Notes: generated by a model not told the origin, from the letters alone. A stretch of 64,000 nt of DNA from an uncultured Formosa sp. (GCA_902516685.1 CABXZJ010000002.1:21257-85256); one strand, 5' to 3'; shown: positions 8,386-15,550, numbered from the stretch's first letter. Translations and numbers: made by a program.

Positions 8386-8455
8386 AACCCCCTTCAAAGA
8401 ATATAAAAAATTATCTACATCTTGAGATTTTTGTCAAATAAGTTTACAGAAAATT

Positions 8456-8485
8456 AAAAGAGGCTCATATTATTGTGCCTCTTTT
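8456..8485 (+). terminator. Rho-independent terminator after the NTF2-like lipoprotein
   Basis: A perfect 9-bp stem, AAAAGAGGC with GCCTCTTTT, encloses a 12-nt loop and ends in a T-run. It lies 70 nt after the stop at 8385. Confidence 0.75.
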
Positions 8486-8661
8486 GTAGTACAATTCTTG
8501 ATTTAAATTAAGTTGATTTTTGCTAGAAATGTTCTGCTAAATATATTCAATTTTAAAATATTTCGAATTTTTTATATATAAATAAGTGATTTAGAAAAAA
8601 AATACACTATATTTTTTATGCTTATTTTAAAAATTTAATATAGAGCAAAAAAAAAAAATTA

Positions 8662-8702
8662 TGTAACACAATTTTATATAATTGTAACACTTATGTGTTA
8701 CA
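8662..8702. repeat. TGTAACAC repeats and hairpin in an AT-rich intergenic stretch
   Basis: TGTAACAC occurs at 8662 and again at 8683. The second copy forms a perfect hairpin with GTGTTACA around loop TTAT (8683-8702). Between them is an imperfect palindrome, ACAATTTTATATAATTGT. The surrounding 8486-8727 contains no credible gene. The function is unknown; an operator or transcript structure is possible. Confidence 0.4.
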
Positions 8703-8727
8703 GAATTTTATCTTTTAAGCTTTATTT

Positions 8728-8754
8728 AAAAAAAGCCCCACATTTCTGTAAAGC
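8728..8754 (-). terminator. GNRA-loop terminator after the NTF2-like secreted protein
   Basis: On the minus strand GCTTTACA and TGTGGGGC pair around a GAAA tetraloop and are followed by seven Ts. It ends the minus-strand gene at 8781-9272. It closely resembles the terminator of tRNA-Asn (19631-19657), which has a GAGA loop. Confidence 0.7.
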
Positions 8755-8780
8755 TTTTATTTGTAGTATGATGGTAGATA

Positions 8781-9272
8781 TTAATTATCAAAGTCCGAAC
8801 TATTAGTTATATGAACTCCACCGTATTCAGCAGGTGAATAATGCTGAGTTTTTAAAACCCACTTACCCTTTTCTTTGATCCAATTTTGAGTAACCCGTGT
8901 TCGATAATCTTGTGATTGCGAACCATTTGCAGCAATACCTTCGTAGTAGAACCTCACGTACACAACATCATTTGAAATTTCTGAAAATTCTGGATAATAT
9001 GTATTTAATACGCCTGACTGACCGCTAAGTTTCCATTGATCAGCAGTTGTTTTAGAAAATGGCTTATGGAAACTACCGTCAGAGTTAGTGTTATAAGTTC
9101 CAGATGAACTTTCCATGCTTGCTACAGTATCCCAGTCTTGAATCTTTCTCGCATCAAAATACTTTTCAAAGGCGATTGAAACTTCTGACTCTGCTTTTGA
9201 TTGTGCTGACAACTCAAAAATAGTAGTTGAACAAACCAAAATTAAAAAGGACATATAAATTATTTTTCTCAT
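8781..9272 (-). CDS. Secreted NTF2/SnoaL-like protein
   Basis: The 163-aa protein has a cleavable signal peptide (residues 1-23, ending ELSAQ). Its single domain begins AESEVSIAFEKYFDARKIQDW and ends with a beta-rich half (VTQNWIKEKGKWVLKTQHYSP). This is the DUF4440/SnoaL-like pattern in which a small helix pair packs on a curved sheet. No catalytic residues can be assigned. It is followed by a GNRA-loop terminator. Confidence 0.75.
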   Translation of the reverse strand: MRKIIYMSFLILVCSTTIFELSAQSKAESEVSIAFEKYFDARKIQDWDTVASMESSSGTYNTNSDGSFHKPFSKTTADQWKLSGQSGVLNTYYPEFSEISNDVVYVRFYYEGIAANGSQSQDYRTRVTQNWIKEKGKWVLKTQHYSPAEYGGVHITNSSDFDN

Positions 9273-9352
9273 TTTATTTATTTTTAATTTTAAGTCAATG
9301 AAAGTAAGTAAAATTTATATAATTAAGTCATATATTGATGATAATAGTTATT

Positions 9353-9727
9353 TCATTTTTTATTTAGTTTTTCAAACTCATGAAATTCTTTTTTACCAAA
9401 ATACATCTTGCTGACAAGCGAGATGACTTCATCTGTTAAATCTGCAGCATTTTTTGAAGATAGATTAAAATTAGTACCATCCATACTTATCAATTTATTT
9501 TCGCCTGCGTTCAATTCAATTGATGTATAAAAATGATATCTAATAACATAATCGAGTGTTAGATTTGTATCATTATAATTTTGTTCAAAAAATGATTTAT
9601 CAGAAATTGTTGTCTTTAACACCCTGTTGGGTTTTGAAAATTTATTACTAAGTCTAAGCGCATTTAACTCAACTTCTTGACTAATAGACACAAGAGGAAT
9701 AAATAAAAGTAGAATTAACTTTTTCAT
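9353..9727 (-). CDS. Small secreted protein of unknown function, cargo of the leader module
   Basis: The 124-aa protein has signal peptide MKKLILLLFIPLVSISQ followed by a short mature domain with no recognised motif. Its upstream region (9728-9797) is a copy of the conserved leader also found before the genes at 10248 and 17753. It points away from tRNA-Ala, so two leader copies flank that tRNA in opposite directions. Confidence 0.65.
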   Translation of the reverse strand: MKKLILLLFIPLVSISQEVELNALRLSNKFSKPNRVLKTTISDKSFFEQNYNDTNLTLDYVIRYHFYTSIELNAGENKLISMDGTNFNLSSKNAADLTDEVISLVSKMYFGKKEFHEFEKLNKK

Positions 9728-9797
9728 TTATTTAGTTTTATCCCCACAAGTTAAGAAAACTTTTTATTAGCTCAGTAGCGTTAGCCTGTTGGGAAAA
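9728..9797 (-). repeat. Conserved cargo leader, copy 1 (minus)
   Basis: On the minus strand, TTTTCCCAACAGGCTAACG continues into CTACTGAGC, then AAAAAGTTTTCTTAACTTGTG, then the ATG at 9727. The same arrangement occurs at 10178-10247 and 17754-17822, with a core-only copy at 19499-19528. TAACTTGTG may serve as a degenerate -7 box. The core contains three GCTAA/GCTAC direct repeats. Confidence 0.75.
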
Positions 9798-9826
9798 CAA
9801 TTAAAAGCTATGTTTAGTTAAATTAG

Positions 9827-9842
9827 TGCCACAAGGGTGCCA
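9827..9842. repeat. Paired TGCCA direct repeats, copy 1
   Basis: TGCCA occurs twice with starts 11 bp apart (TGCCA-N6-TGCCA). The same spacing recurs at 15501, 15714, 17830 and 19536, near leader copies or the recombinase start. One helical turn between repeats suggests a protein-binding site, possibly a recombinase arm site. Confidence 0.6.
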
Positions 9843-9922
9843 AACAAATGCTAATAATATTATAAGTTTGTAACAGTATTTTCTTTAATGGCTTTTAACC
9901 CTAAGAAGATAAATCAAGTAAT

Positions 9923-9996
9923 GGGGATGTAGCTCAGTTGGCTAGAGCGCTTGACTGGCAGTCAAGAGGTCGTCGGTTCGAATCCGATCTTCTCCA
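9923..9996 (+). tRNA. tRNA-Ala (anticodon GGC)
   Basis: A cloverleaf of 74 nt is visible. The anticodon stem CTTGA/TCAAG encloses loop CTGGCAG with anticodon GGC. The T-arm reads GGTTCGAATCC. The acceptor stem GGGGATG/CTTCTCC includes the G3-U70 pair that marks alanine tRNAs, plus one U-U mismatch. Discriminator A is present and no CCA is encoded. Confidence 0.93.
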
Positions 9997-10029
9997 CAAG
10001 TGTCACCGCTACACTAAATAAGTTTAATC

Positions 10030-10058
10030 AAAGCCCACTAAAAGGTGGGTTTGTTCTT
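10030..10058 (+). terminator. Probable terminator of tRNA-Ala
   Basis: AAGCCCAC and GTGGGTTT pair around a short TAAAAG loop (one G-U pair), followed by GTTCTT. It lies 34 nt after the tRNA. Confidence 0.55.
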
Positions 10059-10062
10059 AAAT

Positions 10063-10099
10063 AGCGCTCTATGCCAGTTGTGAAAAGTACCTAAAAGCA
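10063..10099 (-). repeat. Element end with inverted tRNA-Ala core
   Basis: On the minus strand a 24-bp block, TGCTTTTAGGTACTTTTC plus ACAACT, matches 23 of 24 bases of the block at 19595-19618 near tRNA-Asn. It is followed by GGCATAGAGCGCT, which with one extra base equals the tRNA-Ala D-arm/anticodon-stem segment GGCTAGAGCGCT. The core is therefore tRNA-specific and inverted relative to tRNA-Ala. Confidence 0.75.
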
Positions 10100-10143
10100 C
10101 TTTTCCCTAAATACTTAAGAACACTTTAAATTTACTAAAAAAC

Positions 10144-10163
10144 TGACAGACTTTTGACAGACA
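10144..10163. repeat. Paired TGACAG direct repeats
   Basis: TGACAGAC occurs at 10144 and again at 10155, starts 11 bp apart. This matches the spacing of the TGCCA pairs that occupy the equivalent place upstream of the other leader copies. It may be a variant binding site for a related recombinase or regulator. Confidence 0.5.
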
Positions 10164-10177
10164 TTAGCTTTTAGTTA

Positions 10178-10247
10178 TTTTCCCAACATGCTAACGCTAC
10201 TGAGCTAATAAAAAGTTTTCCTAACTTGTGGGGGTAATCCTAACTAA
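10178..10247 (+). repeat. Conserved cargo leader, copy 2 (plus)
   Basis: TTTTCCCAACATGCTAACG then CTACTGAGC, then AAAAAGTTTTCCTAACTTGTG, lead to ATG 10248. This matches leader copy 1 in inverted orientation across tRNA-Ala with only a few changes. It directly precedes the second T9SS esterase. Confidence 0.75.
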
Positions 10248-11402
10248 ATGAAAAAACTAATCTTATTATTATGCTTACCTTATTTAGGTTTATCACAACA
10301 ATTAACTACTGAAAATATTTTCTATGATGGAAGTAATAGAGAATATATAATATATGTACCTCAAACTTATACGCCAACAAGTTCTACTCCAGTATTATTT
10401 GCTTTTCACGGAGGCTCAGGATATGCAAATGATTTTATGAACTATGAAGCGGATTTTAGATTAATTTCTGATACCGCAGGCTTTATTTTGGTATATCCTC
10501 AAGCACTAGCAGATCCTGGCGATGGGGGGTCTACTAATTGGATGCATAAAGAACCTACCAATCATGATGACATCTATTTTATTGAAGCAATCATAGATGA
10601 ATTATCGTTAATGTATTCTATTGATAATAGTAGAGTATATGCTTGTGGTTATTCTTTAGGAGGTATGTTCTCTTATGAATTAGCATGTAGACTAAATCAT
10701 CGAATTGCAGCAATTGGATCAGTTGCAGGAGCTGCATTTGTTGGGGCTTTCTATAATTGCAACTTATCACACCCTACAGCTGTTCTTAGCATCCCTGGAA
10801 CGAATGATGAGATACATCCTTATAATGGTTTAGATGGTGGGTTTTACTCAGTTGCAGATATAAATAATTATTGGGCAACTTATAATAATACCGATTTAAC
10901 GCCATTAGTTGTCCAATTACCTGATATTAATACTTCAGATGGCAGTACAGTAGAACGTTATTCTTGGATGAATGGAGATGGATGTGTGTCTGTTGAAGAA
11001 TTAAAAATTATTAACGGTGGACATGACTGGCCATCTCCTTTAAGTTTTTGGGCAAATCAAGATATTAATGCTTCAGATGAAATTTGGAATTTTGTTTCTA
11101 GATTTGATATAAATGGATTAATTGATTGTAATACTGCAAGTAATAATGAAATTAATAATTTTGAATTTGAAATTTACCCAAATCCTGTGATTGACATAAT
11201 TAATTTAACCTTTGAAAATAATTTTGAAAGTATGTTTAAAATTGAAATTTATGACACTTTAGGTAGATTAAGTTATACACAAAATAAATTTTCAACAGCA
11301 AATAAATTATCCTTAAATATTTCAGAATTGGAAAGGGGAATCTACATCTTAAAATTATATAACAACAACAATATTTCTGTTAAGAGGATTATTAAAAAAT
11401 AA
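10248..11402 (+). CDS. Secreted alpha/beta-hydrolase esterase with T9SS sorting domain, second copy
   Basis: The 384-aa protein is a paralogue of the one at 5023. It has signal peptide MKKLILLLCLPYLGLSQ, oxyanion motif AFHGGSG, nucleophile motif GYSLGG and a His in GGHDWP. The type A T9SS C-terminal domain begins EIYPNPVID and ends GIYILKLYNN...RIIKK. It belongs to the feruloyl-esterase/PHB-depolymerase-like family. The next gene starts immediately after its stop (TAA then ATG), so the esterase and the SGNH hydrolase form a two-gene ester-hydrolase operon behind the tRNA-Ala leader module. Confidence 0.87.
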   Translation: MKKLILLLCLPYLGLSQQLTTENIFYDGSNREYIIYVPQTYTPTSSTPVLFAFHGGSGYANDFMNYEADFRLISDTAGFILVYPQALADPGDGGSTNWMHKEPTNHDDIYFIEAIIDELSLMYSIDNSRVYACGYSLGGMFSYELACRLNHRIAAIGSVAGAAFVGAFYNCNLSHPTAVLSIPGTNDEIHPYNGLDGGFYSVADINNYWATYNNTDLTPLVVQLPDINTSDGSTVERYSWMNGDGCVSVEELKIINGGHDWPSPLSFWANQDINASDEIWNFVSRFDINGLIDCNTASNNEINNFEFEIYPNPVIDIINLTFENNFESMFKIEIYDTLGRLSYTQNKFSTANKLSLNISELERGIYILKLYNNNNISVKRIIKK

Positions 11403-12011
11403 ATGAAAAAACTACTCTTACTCTCCGCTTTATTAATCTTCTCTTGTTCAAGTGATGATTCTCCTCTTAAAGTTAGTACCATAGGAGATAGTAGATTTTC
11501 ATGGAGTTATGGAGATGACTTGAGATTGCATATGAATTCTAAAGGAGACTTCGAGTTTATTGGTTCATTAACAGATAAAAACGGATTCAATCACGATTCT
11601 AAGGGAGGGGATAATCCTCAAGAGTTATTAGACAGACTACACTTGATACCTACTACAGCGGATGTTTATGTCATTATGTTTGGAACAAATGATTCTTGGA
11701 GACCTTCAACACAAATTCCTTTTGTTACACTGAAACACGTTATAAATACTCTTTTACAATATGGAGACATATTATATTTAAAGCAAAGCCCAAGAACTGA
11801 TGTAGGAGAAGCTTTTTGTGTAGAGTTAGATAGTATGATTGTGAATGAGTTTAAAGTTATTAAGGGGTTCGACTATATAGATGTTCGTTCTAAATTTATG
11901 GTTAACGATTCTTTAAATACAGACTTACTTATTGACCACGTACACCCTAGTGAGAAAGGTATTAAAATAATAGCTGAAATTTTAACCAAAAAATTGCTTC
12001 ACAAACTGTAA
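11403..12011 (+). CDS. SGNH/GDSL-family hydrolase, lipoprotein
   Basis: The 202-aa lipoprotein has lipobox IFSCS (Cys at residue 15). The SGNH blocks are visible: GDS in STIGDSRF (block I), G in KGGDN (block II-like), GTND (block III), and the D-x-x-H pair in IDHVHPSEKG (block V). Such enzymes deacylate lipids or acetylated sugars. Its first 13 codons are almost identical in DNA to those of the unrelated genes at 14620 and 17753. It abuts the esterase stop without a gap. The stop codon overlaps a 17-bp copy of leader sequence. Confidence 0.85.
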   Translation: MKKLLLLSALLIFSCSSDDSPLKVSTIGDSRFSWSYGDDLRLHMNSKGDFEFIGSLTDKNGFNHDSKGGDNPQELLDRLHLIPTTADVYVIMFGTNDSWRPSTQIPFVTLKHVINTLLQYGDILYLKQSPRTDVGEAFCVELDSMIVNEFKVIKGFDYIDVRSKFMVNDSLNTDLLIDHVHPSEKGIKIIAEILTKKLLHKL

Positions 12012-12024
12012 TCCTAACTAAATG
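12008..12024 (+). repeat. 17-bp fragment of the cargo leader
   Basis: GTAATCCTAACTAAATG repeats exactly the stretch that carries the start codon at 10234-10250. Here it overlaps the SGNH hydrolase stop and leads into only a 25-codon frame (12022-12099). It looks like the residue of a recombination at the leader. Confidence 0.6.
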
Positions 12025-12099
12025 CACTATGGTTTTTTTCAGATTACAGAGCAGATAAAAGAGATGTCTAAGTGCGTTGTATTGGTTAAAGTAAAATAA

Positions 12100-12402
12100 T
12101 TATTTGTGTATTTTTTGGTGACAATTTCTACATATTGAAACCAACCATTTGATAGGTTCTTTTCCAATATTCCTACGAGCATACTTTTTATGATGAACCT
12201 CTGTTGCTTTGTTTCCACAGTATTGACAAGTCCAATTATCTCTTTTTAGAACTACGTATCTTTTTCTTTTCCAAGCATCAGTCTTTAAATACTTCCTGTA
12301 GTATTCTTTTCTTCTTTTCCGTTTGACATTAAAGGCCCATCTCTTTAGAAGAATTAGACCTATAATTATTAAAATCCAAATAAAAAATATGAAGATGTCC
12401 AT
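12100..12402 (-). CDS. Membrane-anchored HNH endonuclease
   Basis: The 100-aa protein has one N-terminal membrane segment (FIFFIWILIIIGLILL, residues 3-18), a basic linker, then an HNH domain. Metal-binding pairs CQYC and CRNC flank the core EVHHKKYARR, and the domain ends HQKIHK. On the same strand a recombinase relic ends 22 bp upstream. The same 22-bp junction and the first codons of this gene reappear as a relic at 17192-17238, so a recombinase-HNH unit existed in more than one copy. Confidence 0.8.
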   Translation of the reverse strand: MDIFIFFIWILIIIGLILLKRWAFNVKRKRRKEYYRKYLKTDAWKRKRYVVLKRDNWTCQYCGNKATEVHHKKYARRNIGKEPIKWLVSICRNCHQKIHK

Positions 12403-12424
12403 ATATGCAATTTATTAAATAATC

Positions 12425-12496
12425 CTAAACCATAGGGATATCTTCTTCTTTCAGCTCTGCAATTTCTAAACCACGCAAGTAGGTTAATTTAAATTT
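12425..12496 (-). pseudogene. Relic of a tyrosine recombinase 3' end
   Basis: On the minus strand the frame encodes KLTYLRGLEIAELKEEDI followed by PMV and a stop. It differs from the intact recombinase end at 16713-16770 mainly by synonymous changes. The catalytic Tyr codon is included. Only the last ~23 codons survive, immediately upstream of the HNH gene. Confidence 0.75.
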
Positions 12497-12531
12497 AAAC
12501 TTTGCTTAACGTATAGCAAACTTTTTTGTGT

Positions 12532-12539
12532 TATTTTTG
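12532..12539 (+). promoter_or_regulatory. -7 promoter box for the gene at 12586
   Basis: TATTTTTG matches TAnnTTTG, 46 nt before the start codon. Confidence 0.45.
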
Positions 12540-12585
12540 AGTAATTAATTAAAAACAATTAATATTGTTCTTCTAAAAATCTATA

Positions 12586-13278
12586 ATGAGAAAATATATA
12601 TACATTTTAACAATTTTATTTTCATTTTCTATATCTGCTCAGGAAGGATTCTGGTATGATGTTCTTCTAGAAGTTGAAGGTGAGGACACAAATGAATTTG
12701 AAAAAACAGTGGATGAATTTTATTCATCATTGGATTTCCCTGATGATGTAGCTCTTGCATTTTCTAGAATCCAAATTAAAGGGCAAGGCTTTGAAGAAAC
12801 TCATATTTTAAGTTTTCTAAGCCCTTCCTCTGAATCATTAGCTAATTTTTTATCTACACTAAGTGGTTCAGAATGGGAAAATTATGTGGAGAAGGTAAGA
12901 CCTTATATAGATAATGTAAGAAGATCAGCGGGTATAGTTACCAAAGCTTACAATCAAGAAGATGTTGATCCAATTGGTCAAGCGTGGCTATTTAAAGTTA
13001 AAAGTAAAGATGCTCCTGCTTTTTATAAAGAATACACTAAAGTTATGGAGGTTATTGATTTTCCAGGATTTTCTGGAACAGGGCAAATAACTCACGGCAT
13101 GAGTGATGGAGAAAGTCATTTTATATATGCTACTTACGATGACCTAAACTCTGCATTCACATTTGGTCCTAAAAATGATTTAGAGGCAAAAGCCTTTACA
13201 AACTTTTTTGAAGCAACTGCTGAGTTTGCTGAATTCAGTCAAACCTTTACTAGAGTTTTAATTAAAGAATACAACTAA
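12586..13278 (+). CDS. Secreted protein with two dimeric alpha-beta-barrel-like halves
   Basis: The 230-aa protein has signal peptide MRKYIYILTILFSFSISAQ. Two similar halves follow: WYDVLLEVEGEDTNEFEKTVDEFY and AWLFKVKSKDAPAFYKEYTKVM. Each is followed by a beta strand and helix, suggesting an internal duplication of an antibiotic-monooxygenase-like ferredoxin fold. No catalytic residues are assigned. The TAA stop lies inside the recombinase relic CTAAGCTATAGG, so its end coincides with a recombination tag. Confidence 0.65.
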   Translation: MRKYIYILTILFSFSISAQEGFWYDVLLEVEGEDTNEFEKTVDEFYSSLDFPDDVALAFSRIQIKGQGFEETHILSFLSPSSESLANFLSTLSGSEWENYVEKVRPYIDNVRRSAGIVTKAYNQEDVDPIGQAWLFKVKSKDAPAFYKEYTKVMEVIDFPGFSGTGQITHGMSDGESHFIYATYDDLNSAFTFGPKNDLEAKAFTNFFEATAEFAEFSQTFTRVLIKEYN

Positions 13279-13316
13279 GCTATAGGAATATCTTCCTCTT
13301 TCAGTTCTACTATTTG
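13275..13316 (-). pseudogene. Relic of a tyrosine recombinase 3' end
   Basis: On the minus strand the last 14 codons (roughly IVELKEEDIPIA then stop) correspond to the recombinase C-terminus. The relic fuses directly to the repeated promoter-like element at 13313. Confidence 0.65.
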
Positions 13317-13336
13317 GTATAATTTTATTAGTTTTG
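13313..13336 (+). promoter_or_regulatory. Repeated promoter-like element, copy 3
   Basis: TTTGGTATAATTTTATTAG followed by TTTTG differs by one base from copies 1 and 2 in its first 19 bp and ends in TAGTTTTG, a good -7 box. ATG 13359 follows 22 nt later. Confidence 0.55.
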
Positions 13337-13358
13337 TTTTACAACTAATAAAAAAGTT

Positions 13359-13694
13359 ATGTATACAAAAAAAGATTATTGGACTCAGATTTTAATAGCA
13401 TATTTGTTTTTGGCAATTGGACTTGTAATTGTATCTCAATTTTTGGGTAAAGGCTATAGTCTTTTTGCATTTCCTTTTTTAGGCTTGGCTATGGTGTGGA
13501 TCTTTAAAGCTGTAAAAATATTTCGTTCACTAGAGGATAAGAATGTTTATCCCAAAAAATTTACCTTTTTAAATCGTTGGGCACAGTGGAGTCTTGACTC
13601 CAAGCGATTTAAGTATGTGTTTTTAATTTCAATTTTGATAGGTGGTATAATTGGGTTTTTAATAACCAGTCAACTTTATCCAACACTTTTTTAA
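13359..13694 (+). CDS. Three-helix membrane protein, unknown function
   Basis: The 111-aa protein has hydrophobic segments at about residues 11-29, 34-53 and 87-106, and a basic loop (KKFTFLNRWAQWSLDSKRFK). I recognise no family. It is driven by a repeated promoter-like element and lies between a recombinase relic and a decayed small gene. Confidence 0.6.
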   Translation: MYTKKDYWTQILIAYLFLAIGLVIVSQFLGKGYSLFAFPFLGLAMVWIFKAVKIFRSLEDKNVYPKKFTFLNRWAQWSLDSKRFKYVFLISILIGGIIGFLITSQLYPTLF

Positions 13695-13731
13695 GCGTAA
13701 CAATTAACCTAAGGCAATTAAAATTTAGATA

Positions 13732-13855
13732 ATGAAAAACTCAAAAAATACAATTTAATAATGACAGTTATGAGTTAGTTAAGGTTTCAGCTGAAGAAAT
13801 TGCTAAACACAAAAAAAGAATTGTAGGAGAAGCAATAATTCAATTGTTAGATTAA
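13732..13855 (+). pseudogene. Frameshifted small gene
   Basis: ATG 13732 begins MKNSKNT and then hits TAA. Shifting one frame gives an open stretch, FNNDSYELVKVSAEEIAKH continuing to AIIQLLD and TAA at 13853. The composition of the second part looks coding. One indel would restore a protein of about 40 aa. No family is recognised. Confidence 0.35.
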
Positions 13856-13898
13856 TCGATATGAATGTCATTTTTAACTTTTAAGTTATCTTTAATTT

Positions 13899-14603
13899 AT
13901 GAAAAACATACTTTGGTCTATACTTGAGGATAATACTACCAAAAAAGGCAGATACTTCGATTACTTTATTCAGGCTTTAATTTTTCTATCCCTTGTTTCA
14001 TTTTCTTTAGATACTCTTCCAGATCTATCTGAAGAGTTTCGTCAATTTCTTGATGGTTTTGAAGTATTCAGTATAATTATTTTTAGCATAGAATATTTAT
14101 TAAGAGTTTACGTGTCTAAAAAACCATTTAAATATATTTTCAGCTTTTATGGTTTAATTGATATAATAGCTATACTGCCATTTTATTTAAATAAATTTTT
14201 AGACCTACGTTTTCTGCGAGCGTTTAGGGTTTTTAGAGTTTTTAGAGCATTAAAGCTAATGAGATATAACAAGGCTCTTAACCGATTTAATCTTGCATTT
14301 AAAATTGTAAAGGAAGAAATAATATTATTTTTTATGGTAACACTTGTATTAATCTTTATTACTTCGGCAGGAATTTATTTTTTTGAAAATGAAGCTCAAC
14401 CTGAGGTTTTTAAATCTGTTTTCCACAGTGCTTGGTGGTCGATAGTTACTTTAACAACTGTTGGTTATGGAGATGTATACCCTATAACAATAGGTGGTAA
14501 AATATTTACTTTTTTTGTACTTATGATAGGGGTTGGATTAGTAACTATTCCTGCAGGTTTAGTCGCCACAGCACTGTCAAAAGCAAGAGAAATCGAAAAC
14601 TAA
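13899..14603 (+). CDS. Voltage-gated potassium channel-like protein
   Basis: This 234-aa ion-channel protein has six predicted membrane segments. An S4-like helix repeats Arg every third residue (FLRAFRVFRVFRALKLMRY, about residues 106-124). The pore helix and selectivity filter TLTTVGYGDVYP (about 185-196) carry the K+ signature TVGYGD. It should form tetramers in the inner membrane. The length fits minimal bacterial Kv-type channels without a cytoplasmic RCK domain. The downstream cargo-type gene starts 16 nt later. Confidence 0.9.
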   Translation: MKNILWSILEDNTTKKGRYFDYFIQALIFLSLVSFSLDTLPDLSEEFRQFLDGFEVFSIIIFSIEYLLRVYVSKKPFKYIFSFYGLIDIIAILPFYLNKFLDLRFLRAFRVFRVFRALKLMRYNKALNRFNLAFKIVKEEIILFFMVTLVLIFITSAGIYFFENEAQPEVFKSVFHSAWWSIVTLTTVGYGDVYPITIGGKIFTFFVLMIGVGLVTIPAGLVATALSKAREIEN

Positions 14604-14619
14604 CAAACTGTACACCATA

Positions 14620-15480
14620 ATGAAAAAACTACTCTTACTCTTCGCTTTATTAATCTTTGTAAATGGATTTTGTCAAAATGAAAAAATTGAAGTTGAAATC
14701 ACGCATAAACAGAAAAACCCATACAGCACTTACGTGGAAAGAGATACCTATATTGATTATGGCCAAATTGCAGACGAATTCAATAGGGAACTTAATACAA
14801 TTGTCCAAAACAGACAAGAAAGGAAAAATCAACTTAAGGGGATTTCAGATAACATAATTAAATTCGTTAACAATGAAATAAAACTTGTAGGGTCTAACGC
14901 AGTAAATCATATGATAATTCAGCTAAAGACACATTTCAATGAAGCTATACCCTTTTTACATAAACTTTTAACTAACGGCATTTACAAAGTTGATGAATGG
15001 GAGACCTTTATGTTAGATATTCCAAGTGTCATTGTAAAAGATTTACTACAATTACAGTCATTAGACTTCAAATTAGCAGATTTAAAGCAAGTATTATTTG
15101 ATAAAAATGGGAATTCATCTTCTGATTTAATTGAAGAAATTACATTAAATATCTTATCACAATATAAACCACAAATCAGAGATAACGGGATACACCCTGA
15201 GTTATCAAAAAAAAATAAAGTTAAGAAAAGAGGTAAACCTCAAAACCCTTCAATTGTTTACATTAGTAATAGCAAAGACTTTAATCTCGTGGATATTGTA
15301 AATAGAGTAACTGATTCCATTTCAAAAACAACATCACTAACTAAAATTAAAAAGAAAAACTTTGAAACTATTTATTCTGAGTTGAAAAAATTAAAAGAAC
15401 TGTTTGATTTAGGTATAATTAACAAAAATGAATATGATAAAAAGTCATCTGTTCTAAAAAAAATACTATTGGAAAATTAG
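14620..15480 (+). CDS. Exported protein with C-terminal SHOCT-like motif, unknown function
   Basis: The 286-aa protein starts with signal peptide MKKLLLLFALLIFVNGFCQ, whose DNA is nearly identical to the 5' end of the genes at 11403 and 17753. The middle is helical and charged. The last ~35 residues (LKKLKELFDLGIINKNEYD...LKKILL) resemble the short SHOCT helix pair often found at C-termini. No catalytic motif is visible. It is the last gene before the truncated tRNA-Asn copy that marks the island edge. Confidence 0.65.
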   Translation: MKKLLLLFALLIFVNGFCQNEKIEVEITHKQKNPYSTYVERDTYIDYGQIADEFNRELNTIVQNRQERKNQLKGISDNIIKFVNNEIKLVGSNAVNHMIIQLKTHFNEAIPFLHKLLTNGIYKVDEWETFMLDIPSVIVKDLLQLQSLDFKLADLKQVLFDKNGNSSSDLIEEITLNILSQYKPQIRDNGIHPELSKKNKVKKRGKPQNPSIVYISNSKDFNLVDIVNRVTDSISKTTSLTKIKKKNFETIYSELKKLKELFDLGIINKNEYDKKSSVLKKILLEN

Positions 15481-15500
15481 AAATCATCTAACTATTAAAC

Positions 15501-15516
15501 TGCCAAATAACTGCCA
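15501..15516. repeat. Paired TGCCA direct repeats, copy 2
   Basis: TGCCAAATAACTGCCA lies just left of the 92-bp island repeat and is preceded by AACTATTAAA, a stretch that recurs at 15687 before the next pair. Confidence 0.55.
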
Positions 15517-15550
15517 AGTATATTACTATCTTTACTGTAAGTTCTGTGTA

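Noticed and set aside
12022..12099. A 25-codon gene starting at the leader-like ATG
   Set aside because: It follows the 17-bp leader copy but has no signal peptide, no family and no supporting context; it is more likely residue of recombination.
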